Positions 1 to 10,965 of a stretch of DNA of 64,000 nucleotides are shown here, piece by piece (positions within the stretch are counted from its first letter, which is position 1; each line of letters begins with the position of its first letter). The DNA lies in contig OY747707.1 in the NCBI GenBank assembly GCA_963556495.2, positions 3,990,001 through 4,054,000 on the forward strand, given 5' to 3'. A program made the position numbers and the translations under genes. A model generated the notes under the pieces. It ran no database searches and was not told where the DNA came from. It saw nothing but the letters and a program-made list of their open reading frames with translations. Source of the stretch: Valencia hispanica (Eukaryota; Chordata; Actinopteri; Cyprinodontiformes; Valenciidae).

Positions 1-175
1 GGATAGTTGGATGGATGGACAGTTGGATGGATGGATGGATAGACAGTTGGATGGATGGATGGATGGATGGATGGATGGATGGATGGACAGTTAGATGGAT
101 GGAAAGTTGGATGGATGGATGGATGGATGGACAGTTGAATGGATGGATGGACAGTTGGATGAATGGATAGATGGA
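1..175. repeat. GGAT tetranucleotide array (window edge)
   Basis: Tandem GGAT units are interrupted by ACAGTT spacers. The array is cut by the window start, so its full length is unknown. It is the reverse-complement type of the large ATCC array at 33.1-34.9 kb. It has no coding meaning. Confidence 0.95.
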
Positions 176-879
176 AACCTGAGACCAAGTGCCTTGCCCA
201 GAGGCACTCTGACATGCATCAGGGTGTGAAGGTACAGACAAACCCAACAGATGATTGTTCTATCATCAACCAGCTGCCCGTCAAAGATCCCACTGAAAGG
301 TTTAAATCAAACATTCAGTAATAACTGAGTTCAGGCTGATGCCCCTCCCTGAGTTCTGCCAACGGTTTCTACTAGTGACCCCCGGCCAGCGATCACACAA
401 TCACAGAGGGGAAGAACACTATCAGCTACCTTTAGCTTGGTGGAGAGGAGTCTGGTTCTAAAAACTACCGTCCTCCTACCGGACGACCTGAACAGCCAGA
501 TGGTGATCGCTGCAAAACATCCCAACAGCTCTCTGAGTCTTCATAACAGCTTCCAATTAATCAGCTTATGAGGCAGAGGAAGCTAAAACCGTCCAGGTAG
601 GCTCTGAAACGTCTCTCTTCCAAATGCTTTGTGTCCAAAGGAGCCCACCCAGACCCAAAAACCCACAACGGAGCTTAATTTAGCATAGAAGCAACGTTCT
701 GGCAGCAGATCAAAGCCTTATGGCATTATCATGAAATGCCGTATTGTCCTTTCTTGACATTGATGCATGTGACAGCGGCTTGATCCCAAACAGCTGGTCC
801 CTGCAGGAGAATCTATTTAAGGGCTAGTTAAATAGGAGCCAGCTTCAGACTATAGAGTGCTTTAGTCTACAGAGGAGTT
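176..879. other. unassigned sequence
   Basis: No coding signal was recognised. The short minus-strand frame near 331-525 has no motif. The right part may belong to the eroded transposon that follows. Confidence 0.5.
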
Positions 880-1385
880 CATGGGGAGCAATCCCAAAGC
901 ATCATTCCCCCACCACCGTGCTTTACAGTTGGTCTGATCTGATCCTGCTTAGGTCCCAGAAGTCTCGTCCTTCATCCAGGTGCAGCTCTTCTAACCTCAG
1001 TCCTGCTGCCATCTTGTTTCTCCTTCGACCCTTCCAAGCACCCATAACTGCTTCAGGGTCATGACCTTTAACCGTTAACCTGCTAACTGAGGCCTGTAGA
1101 GTCTCAGACGGAGTTCCAGGGTTTCTGGTCATTTCTTTGAGCTTCCTACTCTGACCTTGGGATGATTCTGCTGGGACGTCCATTCCTGGGAAGAGATGAC
1201 TTCTGATTTGGAGATGACCTTTGACCCTTCCAGATTGATGCACAGCAGTGATTGCTTCTCTGAGTTCATTGCTGATGTCTTTCGACCCTGGCGTTGTGCT
1301 AACACACACCAGAGCAGCAGACTGAAACATTCCTGCTCATTTCCCACTGAAGCAAGTGTATTTGGTTTTCTGATAGCCTGGAACA
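880..1385 (-). mobile_element. eroded Tc1-like DNA transposon relic
   Basis: The plus strand reads as the complement of a transposase gene. A stretch near 890-935 (CACCACCGTGCTTTACAG) is the reverse of the Tc1-type GGGGS..VWG region. Blocks such as CCAGATTGATGCACAGCAG and CATTGCTGATGTCTTTC also occur at 3.25-3.33 kb, and a weaker match occurs at 13.2 kb. No frame is continuous and no terminal repeats were recognised. Family assignment is by resemblance only. Confidence 0.5.
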
Positions 1386-1924
1386 TGCTGTGTGTTTTTC
1401 TAACTTGAGGTTAGATTTAAATAATTTTAGAAACTGCTTAAGAACACATCATCATTTCACTTTGTTCTGATATGTAGAAAACTAGAACTTGAAGAGGGTG
1501 TGGTTTATTTTGATCGTGACTGCTGCTGTATTTCCAGTTATTTAGAAATGTAAGCTTTCTGAGAACAAGCCATGAAAGGTGAACAAATCCAGCTTTCCTC
1601 AGCTTGAAGCTGCCAAACAGACGCTGAGAAGCGGCCACATCTGAACGCAGGAAATCCAGACAAGGCCTTCCCTACCACAAATGCCATCCTGTCTTCAGGC
1701 TACAGTCTGTGCCTGACTCCTTTAAACTGCCAACCTCCTGTTCTCCTCTCCATTACTTCGAATGTGATCCTTTAACTTTTCATTTAAAGCACAGATTAGA
1801 CAGTAGTCTGAGGTTTGGCTCCGGGCGCAGAAAGAAACAGGAGTGTTGAAGAGTGAATGTGGAAAAATGTTTTCTCCTGGATTCTTTAATACAAGTAAGG
1901 CTGCTAATGCATCAAAGAAGTAAA
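1386..1924. other. unassigned AT-rich sequence
   Basis: No gene or repeat was recognised. The short frames here have no motif. Confidence 0.5.
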
Positions 1925-2415
1925 TAATAACTAAGTTTATTTAGTTTAAGTTAAATATTAAGCTGGCCAGTTTAGCTCGCTAGCTAAATATTTATCTGTA
2001 AAGTACATAATTAGATTGGTAACTAAGTATTTAGTTCAAAGTTAAATATTCACCAAGCCAGTTTAGCTTGCTAGCTAAACATTTAGCTGTAAAGTACATA
2101 ATTAGATTGGTAACTAAGTATTTAGTTCAAAGTTAAATATTCAGCTCGCTAGCTAAATATTTAGCTGTAAAGTAAATAATTAGATTGGTAACTAAGTATT
2201 TAGTTCATAGTTAAATATTCAGCTAGCCAGTTTAGCTTGCTAGCTAAACATTTAGCTGTAAAGTACATAATTAGATTGGTAACTAAGTATTTAGTTTGTA
2301 GTTAAATATTCAGCTAGCCAGTTTAGCTTGCTAGCTAAACATTTAGCTGTAAAGTAAATAATTAGATTGGAAACTAAGTATTTAGTTCACATTTAAATAT
2401 TTGGCAAGCCAGTTG
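1925..2415. repeat. 91-bp tandem repeat, about five units
   Basis: The anchor TTAGATTGGTAACTAAGTAT recurs near 2011, 2102, 2180, 2271 and 2362. Three of the four spacings are 91 bp and one is 78 bp, so one unit has a 13-bp deletion. Each unit contains GCTAGC palindromes and TTTAGCT motifs. The last unit is more diverged. Confidence 0.9.
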
Positions 2416-3234
2416 CTCGCTTGCAAAGACTGAAGTTCCTGGTAACCCAGCAAGACCAAGCTTGGGAAACCGGTTTCTACACTGCAGCGTGGGGATCTCT
2501 ACATGCAGAATAGCAATAGAGTGGTTCAGGGTGCAACTGACAGATAAATTATACCTTATCCTGTACGTGTACCATTCCTGTTTTAATACCACCCTGGGCA
2601 ACTGCTACCTCACACCCTATGAGAAAGTTGAGGACCAAAGTACATTCAAGGAAAGTGAAAAACGTGAAGAGGAAGAGCAACATGCAGCTGGGAATAAAGA
2701 AACTCATAAGATGCAAACATTTAGTAGCATCTGACTCGACTCATGCAGAGTCATTGTGGTTTCAACCGTTACCTAACACGGTGTAAACTCTTCAGCATAT
2801 TCTACCAGAGATGAAAACCAGAGGCATGATTCCTTTAACAGACCTTCAGATACAATGTCGTCTGTTTTTCTATCAAAAAACATTTAAAAAACTTCATTTT
2901 CTGTAAGAATCAGATCTTCCAGATCTTAAAAAAAATGTAATTGTTGCTGTGAACTCATTTTACCTCTAGAGGCCATTATTGTACCTGCAGGTGCCTAAAC
3001 TGCTGCCAACAAGAGAAGAAGAAGAAAAGGAACCAACTTCCACTCAATAGTGGTCGACATATTTGCACATGGATGTAAAGGCGATGGTGCACAGCCATGA
3101 AGAGGAAGCCGGGTACGAGATTTAAAAGCATCGACAACAATCATGAGAATCGCTTCTGGATGGATGGATCACCTGAGTGAAGAAGGCTACAGGTGGGCCT
3201 GAGATTCTCAGCTTCTGATCTGGAGCACCTCTGC
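2416..3234. other. unassigned sequence
   Basis: No recognised gene. A 90-aa plus-strand frame at 2462-2734 shows no domain and looks like chance. Confidence 0.45.
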
Positions 3235-3400
3235 AGAATGACGGACTTACAAGCCTTCCCAGATTGATGGGCAACCACAGTTTCTTCTCTAGGGTCATTG
3301 CTGATGTCTTTCCATCTCGGTGTACACCTGTATGCTCAGACTGACAGATCTGCTTCTGTAGAGGTGATCAGCTAATCAAAGTGGATTCAGTGAAAAGTGA
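3235..3400 (-). mobile_element. fragment of the same eroded transposon family as 880-1385
   Basis: It shares CCTTCCCAGATTGATGGGCA and GGTCATTGCTGATGTCTTTC with 1.2-1.3 kb, and a CCTTCCCAGGTTGATGGGCA variant lies near 13.24 kb. Only this block is preserved, with no open frame or termini. Confidence 0.45.
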
Positions 3401-4589
3401 CCCCCGGTATAAAGCCTCATTCCCACTGCAGCCTCAGTGACTTTCAGACTCTTATGAAACATTTCTCAATCCTCCGAACTTAATCCACGCGCAGTAAAAC
3501 ATGCCAGCATTTCATTTCTGGTTGGGAAAGGCTTGGGCAATAAACATGGCCGCAAACATCTTATTGTAAGGAAACATTCCAGTTGATTAAAACTCATGGT
3601 TGTAAAAAGAAAAACATTCAATAACGAGAGATTTCTGGGAGACGCTGCGTGTTGGGAAGGAAGCCGGAGTCGCAGGAGAAGTTAAATTAAAAAACGAACC
3701 ATATGGTTCCGTATGGATTTTCAGACGCTTACCCCAGAATGTAACTAATGAGAGAAAGTCAGTCGGTCTACAGGGTTCCCGCAGAGTCTTCAAAGGTCTG
3801 GAAAAGAGAGAGGAGAGTAAAATATTTCTATTTTATCATGACAAAAACTGGAAAACGCTTCAACATGGAGGCTCTCTCTTCCTCTACCACCGCGGTTGAG
3901 GTTTCCACCTTTAGCTGGGTCATGCAGACCAACCTTTAGCATCCAAACAGCTGCTTTTGGTCCTTGTTCCTGCCGATGCAAATCACACTTTATAAAATAA
4001 GATATCTCTAAGGAAAATAGCACACCGTAGGAAAAAAGCTTGTAGTTTGTGACCTAATGATTAAAAACTATTTTCCTTCCACTGTTCTTCTCATTCTGTT
4101 CTGAAATTTCCATTTTTTTATCACATTCATTTAAAAGCACTTTTAATAAAGCCATTATACCCAAAGAGCTCCAGAGCCCCAGACTGTAGACCCCTTATTT
4201 AAACCAGAACGTCATCAGGGAAACAGACAGGGTTTTTCTGCCTGGTTTTTTTTTGTATTTAATGCACTTTTTATGTTTGGCTTGGATGTGTGTTGAAATA
4301 CTGTTCGAATATTCATATTCATATTTCAGCTTCTACACGTTGAAAATTGAAGTTGAACAACTTATCTGAAGACATTCTGACGAGAACCTTCACATCTGGG
4401 CTCAGAAATCGCTGAAATAGTCAGACCCCACCAGCAGGCGGCGACAAAGTCAACGTAAGCGACTCAAAATGTTTAAAATATGACGTGAGAAGAAGGTGAA
4501 TCTATAGGAAGACGACTTTAATACTTTTCTAGTCTCATACTTCAGGTTCAGCTCAATCACTTCGAACATCAAAATCGTTTTTTTTAATC
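3401..4589. other. unassigned sequence
   Basis: No gene was recognised. Short frames on both strands at 3.6-4.0 kb overlap one another and carry no motif. Confidence 0.45.
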
Positions 4590-5265
4590 CATAAATGTGG
4601 ACCTACTGAGCAGGAGGTCCAGGTTCTATTCAGTTTCTGCTCTCAGGACCTGGTCTGGCCTCCTTTTGCATGAGTTACTGCATCAGTACGACGCAGCATG
4701 GAGGAGATCAACCTGTGGTTCTGCTGAGGTTCTGGAAGGCCAGGTTGCTATGATAGAACCTTCAGGTCATCTTCATCGTTCCTGCTGGTTTCTCATCATC
4801 CTCTTCACGATACTCCATAGATTTTCAATGGGATTCTGGTCAGGCCCGTTTTCTGGCCAATCAAGTCCAATACCACCAGGGTCATTGGATCAGCTTTTGG
4901 TACGGAATCAGAATCTCCATTGAGCTTTAAGATGTCCTGGTAGATGGGCTGTGTTGACGGTGGACTTCAGAAACCCCCTTGGACCAGAACCAGCAGATGA
5001 CATGGCGACCCGATCATCACTTCCTGTGCAAACTTCAATCTGGGCTTCCATCAACATGGACTCCTTCTGACTCTGGGACCTTTTGATTTCCAAATGAAAT
5101 GAAAACTTTAAAAACTTTAATCTGAAAAGAGGACTTTGGCCCACTGAGTAACGGTCCAGTTCTGGTTCTCTTCAGCCCGGGTTAGATGCTTCTGATGTTG
5201 TTCGGGGGGTGGCCTCAAAACGAGGAAGCGGGACATTTTATTCTGCCTCTATCTGTGTTTGGTGA
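4590..5265 (-). mobile_element. degenerate Tc1/mariner-like transposase relic
   Basis: Read on the minus strand, this is the C-terminal part of a Tc1-type transposase. The segment near 4808-4850 corresponds to the region around a PIENLW-like motif (CATAGATTTTCAATGGGATT on plus). Upstream parts resemble the central catalytic region. Numerous indels destroy the frame; the plus-strand 108-aa frame at 4597-4923 is the antisense shadow. No terminal repeats were found. Confidence 0.55.
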
Positions 5266-6607
5266 TTCTTGAAGCATCTGCAGCCCATGCCTTTGAAATT
5301 AAATGTGTTTGCTCTGCATTTCTCTCCAGGCTGCGTCGTCCCCGTTCCTCGTACGCTTTGTTCTACTAGTTCTTCCTTCCACTCGACTTTCCTGTCTTTC
5401 TACTCATACGTTTTTTGTAAAAGATTCCAACTGTTTCTCGAAAAAAAAGACACATTTACTGTCACACGTTCAACAAAAGGTGAATCACTGTCTCTTTTAG
5501 TACAGAGGATGAAATCACAATTAATCACTTACAACTCCGTCTGTAAAACAACAAAATGAGTTTAGATATTTTAGAAAATTTATAGCAATTTCCATGCCAA
5601 TGGGCAGGACAACGTGCTTCACACAGCAACAATCAAGTTGGAATAATGTTCATGTTTTACAGCCATGTGGCAAATTCCCTAAAATGACTTTGGTTGAGCT
5701 TAAATAGTTACAGGTTGAGTAAAGTGTCCAATTAGCACACAAAACCAATTTATATTACTTTCATTCCTACTAGTATACGCATGAATACCTGGTAGCCTGA
5801 GCGGTGAAGCTATGAGACTTTGGGTAGCATATCTTTCGAATCAGGGACACAGAGGGCTTTGTGATGTCTGTCTTTGAAGGTGGATGCTTCTTTTTGTCAA
5901 ACCAGATGTTGGACATCGACTCTGTGCTCGAGTCTCCTCTTCAACTATAACACTCTGAAAATATGATCAGTAAAAATCTTACACAATGACAAACAAAAAC
6001 TGAGGCCTGAAATGCCGCTCTGAATTTTAAGCAGAAAGCTTGAATCATCGTCGGCTCTCGGCTTTTGTTTTTAACGTGATGATTTACCTGTTCTTTGGTC
6101 ACAATCATGTTTTTCAAAGAGTTTTTCTGCGCTGACATCTCTTGCCTGTCTGTCATACAGATTTTTGAGGGGTTGTGGAAGATCTAGGGTCACAGGTTTT
6201 GGGACACAGGATGATAAAAACTCTCTGATTACAGAGAGGGCTGCTGGCTTCATTTGCTGTCTCTCTCGCGTGCTGTATTTGGAAAAGGTTACTGTCGAAC
6301 TGCGCTTGCTCAGTGTTAAACAATATGTCATTGCCTACTGTATGTCACTCCATTTTTTTTCAGAGACTCCTCACTTGGCTTGATCCACTTTTTGGAAGTG
6401 ACTGCAATGTCATCATTGTACCCCACCTTAAACCACTGTTTAGAGAAATACATTAGGAACTGGTTCTAAATAAAAAAAAAACCTCATAAATCAATTATTT
6501 AGACTTCTGGAGTTGTTTTTGTGAGATGGTTTAACCTCCTCCAGACCGGAAGTGATGTAGGCGAAGGTAGACCCGTCAGCTCCCGTCAATAGAAAACAAT
6601 GGGTTTT
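5266..6607. other. unassigned sequence left of the copia element
   Basis: No domain was recognised in the short frames. The final bases form the left flank of the Ty1/copia insertion. Confidence 0.45.
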
Positions 6608-6847
6608 TGTTGGATTCTCCGCTTCCATGTTTATGAACTGGATATTCTCTTCATTCATTTGTAGAAATTAATAAACTGATTAACTTTGTAATTCTGCGTT
6701 TTATTTGCAGTTCTTTACAATCCCGTATTACACAAAAACAAACTCAATGCAGCACAGTCCTCCATCAGTGAGTGGATCACTCCGCGCGCAGCACACATTG
6801 CCTCACACATTATACATGCGCATAAAAAAATAGACCACTCATCAGCA
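6608..6847 (-). repeat. 3' LTR of the copia element
   Basis: This 240-bp LTR starts TGTTGG and ends CAGCA on plus, so it is TG...CA bounded. It aligns with 10091-10341 throughout and lacks the 12-bp duplication (ACACATTGCGTC) found there. It contains AATAAA on the minus strand, plus the in-frame ATG codons that start gag in the other LTR. Confidence 0.93.
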
Positions 6848-6856
6848 CCCCCACTT
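6848..6856 (-). other. polypurine tract of the copia element
   Basis: The minus strand reads AAGTGGGGG immediately before the 3' LTR. Its position and composition are those of the plus-strand DNA primer site in LTR retrotransposons. Confidence 0.8.
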
Positions 6857-6889
6857 GTTCTCATCATATGAAATCACTTGTCAGTGACA

Positions 6890-8056
6890 TTATACATCTC
6901 TATTCGTTTCCAAACAAAAACATTTGAACTTTAACATTCTTACTTTTGATACAGGTTTTGTCAACATATCGGCGACCATATCCTCTGATGAACAATATTC
7001 AATCATTATTTTCTTCTCATTTACTGCATCGCGAATGAAATGATATTTAACATCAATATGTTTTGACCGCTTTCTGTCTACAGGATTCTTTGTTTGTGCG
7101 ATTGCCCCCTGATTGTCACCATACATTTTAGTACAGGTGTACATCCTGTTATCCATACCACTCAGCAATTGAATTAGATACATGCTTTCTTGATTGGCAT
7201 TTGCTAGACCTATATATTCGGCCTCACATGTGGACAATGCAACGACTGGTTGCTTCTTTGACTTCCAGGAAATCACCGGACCTTGTTCTGTCAAGCTAAA
7301 GCAATACCCTGAAGTTCTACGTCTATCGTTGAGAGATGATGCCCAATCGGAGTCACTGAAAGCTAGTACACTCAGATCACCTTTTGTTTTCTGAAAACAC
7401 AACTCGTAATCACTGGTGCCCTTTAAATACCTTAGTACGTGTTTGGCTGCCACAAAGTCCTGTGCTTTAGGACTTGATAGGGTTTGTGATAGTTTGCTTA
7501 CTATCCAACTAATATCTGGCCTAGTACAAGTCATGACATAGATAGGACTACCCACTATCTCTCGATATTCTCTGGGATTTGGAACCTCCCTGCTGCTGTC
7601 TTGATCATTCTCACCCCTTTCTGCTTTTAATTCGCACGGAGTAGTCCTAGGCTTGCAGTCTGACATTCCAAAGCGTTCAAGCATTTTCATCACATATCCC
7701 TTTTGGCTCATTTTGATTTTTCCTTTTGTTTGTTCAAATTCAATACCTAAGAAATGTGAAATCCTCCCCAGATCTTTCCTATTGAATTCATTCTTCATGC
7801 TGTCCTTGAATCTGTTAAGTTCTTCATTACTGCTTGCTGCAATGATCAGGTCATCTACCCAAATGATGACTATGATGATGTCTTTTCTGGTTCGCTTCCT
7901 ATATACACAGTGATCTGACAGATTCCTCTCGAAACCATTTTGTTCAAGGTGATCAGTTAGTAGTGTGTACCACTTCCGACCGGATTGTTTCAAACCGTAC
8001 AGGGATTTCTTCAGTTTATACACCAATTTTCCCCCCTGCCACAGAAGTTGATTCAA
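6890..8056 (-). pseudogene. copia pol: C-terminal reverse transcriptase and RNase H
   Basis: An open 388-aa stretch encodes the second half of the RT and the RNase H of the copia Pol polyprotein. SLYGLKQSGRKWY lies at residues 19-30. The RT active site is WVDD at 66-69, a variant of the usual copia YVDD. RNase H residues are visible as D235 (SDSDW), E278/E280 (CEAEY), D314 (GDNQGA) and KHIDV near 332-336. The stretch ends at a stop 43 bp inside the 3' LTR. It is out of frame with the upstream pol part; the shift lies at a run of six Cs (plus strand, about 8031-8036). The annotated first residue is only the first in-frame Met, not a real start. Confidence 0.93.
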
Positions 8057-9005
8057 AACCGTCAGGTTGCTCTAAGTAAATGTCTTCATCTATCGGTGCA
8101 TGTAAGTATGCCGTCTTGACATCCATTTGATGAACTATGAGGTCATTCTGGACAGCTATCTGCATTAATGCTTGCACAGATGTCAGATCTGCTGTGGGTG
8201 CAAAAGTCTCATGATAATCTATACCTTCAGTCTGGCTATAGCCTTTTGCCACACATCTAGCTTTTAAAAACGTTCCTGTCTCACCATTTTCTTTAATGGT
8301 GTAGACCCATTTTCCTCCAACAATCTTCCTATCCTCCGGTGATGTAGTCAATTCGAAAGTGTCATTTTCTTTGAGTGAATCCATTTCCTCCTGCATTGCG
8401 CGCTTCCACCCAGATGTATCAGGTGACATCAAAGCCTCTCTATACGTCTGGGGAACACCACATACTGCCCTGTAACAATAATCAATGTTCACATTTGTTA
8501 CATCACTCTTGTTTAGATCTGATATGTAATCCTCTAAATATTTTGGAGGTCTCCTCTCTCTCTGTGATAACCGTTGTTTTAGGTTAGGAGTGAGTTCTGC
8601 ATCTGTTTTGTTTTCACTCTCATCTGAGACTTCCTCCCTCATCAACTCCTCACCCTCTTGATCATCATTGATCTCATTCTCATTCAGTATATGTTTATCT
8701 GTGCTGTCTTCACCATGTGATCTGTCAACCTTCTCCCCACTAGCATTGCTGTCTCCACCGGCAACTATTTCTAGATCATCCTCGCCTGTTTGTGTTGTTT
8801 GTTCACTACGATCTTTCTTAGTGAATTTTACCAATCTGTGTTTGGTCACTTTTCTTGTCTGACGGTTATGAACCAAATATGCAGGACTATTTTTGCTGTA
8901 CCCCTCAAAGACTCCTTTATCACACCTAGGATCTAGTTTCTTCTGATCATGCTTGTATGCGTAACAGTCTGAACCAAATATCCACATTTTTGAGAGATCT
9001 GGCAC
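8016..9005 (-). pseudogene. copia pol: integrase C-terminus, linker and N-terminal RT
   Basis: This segment carries the post-catalytic integrase region (WIFGSDCYAYKH, then the GVFEGYS motif), an acidic linker of about 100 residues, and the RT N-terminus. RT motifs are WKRAMQEEMDSL, KWVYTIKENG, ARCVAKGYSQ, HETFAPTADL and QMDVKTAYLH, which includes the first catalytic Asp. It should continue into 6890-8056 but is out of frame at the homopolymer near 8033. It is also one base out of frame with the integrase core upstream, near 9005. There is no start codon of its own; it is part of one former polyprotein. Confidence 0.92.
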
Positions 9006-9538
9006 TTTCCGGTAAGCATGAAGTAAGGTGTGTTTTGTGTTCTATCATTATAGCAACGATTTCTGATGTGGGCAGCAGTTTGAACAGCATATGGCCATAA
9101 CACCTTTGGTAACTCTTTCTCTAACAGTAGGCTTCTTGCCATCGCAAAGATGGTCCTCCACTGCCTCTCAGCTGTGCCATTTTGATGCGGAGAGTAAGGG
9201 CTCGATGTCTCATGTCTAACCCCTTTACTTCTCAGAAGGGATTGGAACGCATTACTGGTGTATTCTGTGCCATTATCAGATCTTATACACTTTACTTTGC
9301 CGTAGAGTGCACTATCTGCAAAAAACCTTTCGGTGGCTAATGCTGCATCATTCTTATTTTTGAGAAAGTACACTAATATGGCACCCGAATAATCATCTGT
9401 GAATGTTATGGCATATTTGTACCCTTCTAGAGCAGTTGGTTCGATGGGACCCGCCAAGTCAGTGTGCACCAGTTCAAGAGGTGCATTAGCTTTTGAATTT
9501 GCCTTTCTACTCCTACAGTTTGTGAACTTCCCTTCTTT
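9006..9538 (-). pseudogene. copia pol: integrase catalytic core
   Basis: This is the DDE integrase core that inserts the cDNA. The three catalytic residues are present: Asp in HTDLAGP, Asp in RSDNGTEY and Glu in QNGTAERQ, with the usual 35-residue spacing between the second and third. The frame is open from just after the stop at 9539-9541 to about 9005, where a one-base shift moves it out of frame with the rest of pol. The residues between the stop and HTDLAG include the KEGKF..C segment expected after the zinc ligands. Confidence 0.92.
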
Positions 9539-9778
9539 TCATATGTTACAGTTGACTTTAGTTTTATCATTTATCTGCATACCATCGACTAGTTTAGGTA
9601 ATTTCAACAAGTCATCAAAGTTGCAATGTCCCATGATTTCATGCCATGTCTTAACATTGCATGCTAAGTTTACTTTGTCCCTGGCACACATATCATTTTC
9701 ATATTCATAATCGCATTGATCTGTTTCATTTACCGTTTTCAAGTAGAAGAGTCTCTCGTGCTCTTTGATTGGAAACAC
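9539..9778 (-). pseudogene. copia pol: gag-pre-integrase zinc domain
   Basis: This holds the H-H-C-C zinc domain at the N-terminus of copia integrase. WHEIMGHCNFDDLLKLP supplies the two histidines, and CNI then a stop follows where C-x2-C is expected. The TGA at 9539-9541 therefore replaces the last zinc-binding Cys codon (TGT or TGC in relatives). It is in frame with the integrase core downstream (72 bp apart), so this is a single nonsense mutation rather than a frame loss. Confidence 0.88.
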
Positions 9779-9805
9779 AGTCCCATCTTCACCTATGAGT
9801 TCGTT

Positions 9806-10141
9806 TCAGCCCTTTTGGAAGATCACCCTTTTTAATGCTTTCCTTCCGTCGTCTGTTGCCTCTCTCATCACTAACGACAGTCTCTTGTCGTCGAGGAACT
9901 GAATTAGCTCTGCGTAGCATTCTTCATTCTTCTCTCGGTCGACATTATCGTCAGTGGATAGCATTGTTTCCTTTAGGTTAAGCATTCTCATGTGGCCTAA
10001 GAATTTTACTTCCCATAGTTCGAACTTTTGTTCATCGCCATCAAAAACCAGTCTCTGCCATGCTCCTGCGCTTCTCCTGGGCCCATAACCTGTTGGATTC
10101 TCTGCTTCCATGTTTATGAACCGGATATTCCCTTCATTCAT
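9806..10141 (-). pseudogene. copia gag, N-terminal part
   Basis: An open frame of 111 codons matches the N-terminal half of copia-type Gag (FDGDEQKFELWEVKFLGHMR, then a LxxDxxxL-rich helix region). Two in-frame ATGs, at 10141 and 10111, lie inside the 5' LTR, downstream of its AATAAA. The frame runs through the LTR end and through the primer-binding site, which encodes GYGPRR. Gag stops after about 110 residues, and 27 bp further on the gag-pre-integrase domain starts. The capsid C-terminus, CCHC knuckle and protease have therefore been deleted. Confidence 0.85.
10077..10090 (-). promoter_or_regulatory. primer-binding site, initiator tRNA-Met anticodon arm type
   Basis: Directly inside the 5' LTR the minus strand reads GGTTATGGGCCCAG. 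Its complement, CTGGGCCCATAACC, equals the anticodon stem-loop of eukaryotic initiator tRNA-Met with its CAT anticodon. It does not match a tRNA 3' end. Drosophila copia is known to be primed in this way by the 5' half of initiator tRNA-Met. The site is also coding for Gag. Confidence 0.88.
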
Positions 10142-10341
10142 TTGTAGAAATTAATAAACTGGTTAGCTTTGTAATTCGACGTTTTATTTGCAGTTCTTTA
10201 CGATCCCGTATTACACGAAAACAAACTCAATGCAGCACAGTCCTCCATCAGTGAGTGGATCACTCCGCGTGCAGCACACATTGCGTCACACATTGCGTCA
10301 CACATTATACATGCGCATAAAGAAATGATCACTCATCAGCA
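10091..10341 (-). repeat. 5' LTR of the copia element
   Basis: This 251-bp LTR has TG...CA ends. On the minus strand it holds AATAAA about 85 bp from its inner end, so R ends soon after and a U5 of several tens of bases follows. U5 contains the gag ATGs. It has a 12-bp tandem duplication relative to the other LTR. Confidence 0.92.
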
Positions 10342-10395
10342 TCGTAAAGGAAAACAAATGATCCTCAACTTACAATAAGTAAAAAAAATACAATA

Positions 10396-10398
<3 letters not shown>

Positions 10399-10426
<28 letters not shown>
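10399..10426. repeat. TA dinucleotide microsatellite
   Basis: About 14 uninterrupted TA units. Confidence 0.95.
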
Positions 10427-10965
10427 CATAACATATGAGATGAGACCATATAATCTAACAGTTTTAATGCTGGAGCCGACACTGAAGAAACCTTAAAGGG
10501 GGCATTCTTATGTCCTTCCCTCCTTAAAAACATGCCTAAAGTGTTTCTTACGGTACTTCATTTGTTTTTGAGTAATCTTTGCAAACTCTCGCGGCCGCCA
10601 TTTTGAGAGCTGAACGCCTGATTCCTCCGAGGTACGCACTCACCCCCCAGCAACGCCCCGAAACGCCTCCCTCCCCCGCTCCCCGAGCAGAAAAGCAGCA
10701 GGTCAACAGCAATCAGCTAGCACCTGTGGATATTACCACTCTTAAAATGTTTCCACACACCTTTGGGATTTCCTTGCAGCAAACATTTTCTGCTTCCGTG
10801 GGCATGGTACTACAAGAACCACATAGACACCCGTGAGGGGAAATATGTAATATGAAAGCACAGGTTTAATTTGACAATAAAAATAACTTCATGTAGCCTG
10901 TTATTTTATTGCTAAATATAGCATGCTATTTTGATGGCTTCATGGCTAAAAGTAGTTTCATTACA
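10427..10965. other. unassigned, locally CpG-rich
   Basis: The stretch at about 10590-10700 is GC- and CpG-rich (GCGGCCGCC, CCCCAGCAACGCCCCG). No gene was recognised; the 85-aa plus frame at 10579-10836 has no motif. Confidence 0.4.

Larger units (their letters stand above)
6608..10341 (-). mobile_element. Ty1/copia LTR retrotransposon (defective)
   Basis: This is a 3.73-kb element on the minus strand. Two direct LTRs with TG...CA ends (240 and 251 bp) flank gag, gag-pre-integrase, integrase, reverse transcriptase and RNase H in the copia order, with integrase before RT. A primer-binding site sits directly inside the 5' LTR and a polypurine tract directly inside the 3' LTR. The body is defective: gag C-terminus, nucleocapsid and protease are missing, one stop lies in the integrase zinc domain, and there are frameshifts near 9005 and 8033. 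I count about 13 substitutions plus one 12-bp duplication between the LTRs (roughly 5-6 percent), so the insertion is not very recent. No target-site duplication is visible (left flank GTTTT, right flank TCGTA). Ty1/copia elements are known to be rare in vertebrates and are reported in fish; the exact clade is not resolved here. Confidence 0.93.

Noticed and set aside
6603..10346. A target-site duplication around the copia element
   Set aside because: The five bases on the two sides (GTTTT and TCGTA) do not match, so none is claimed.
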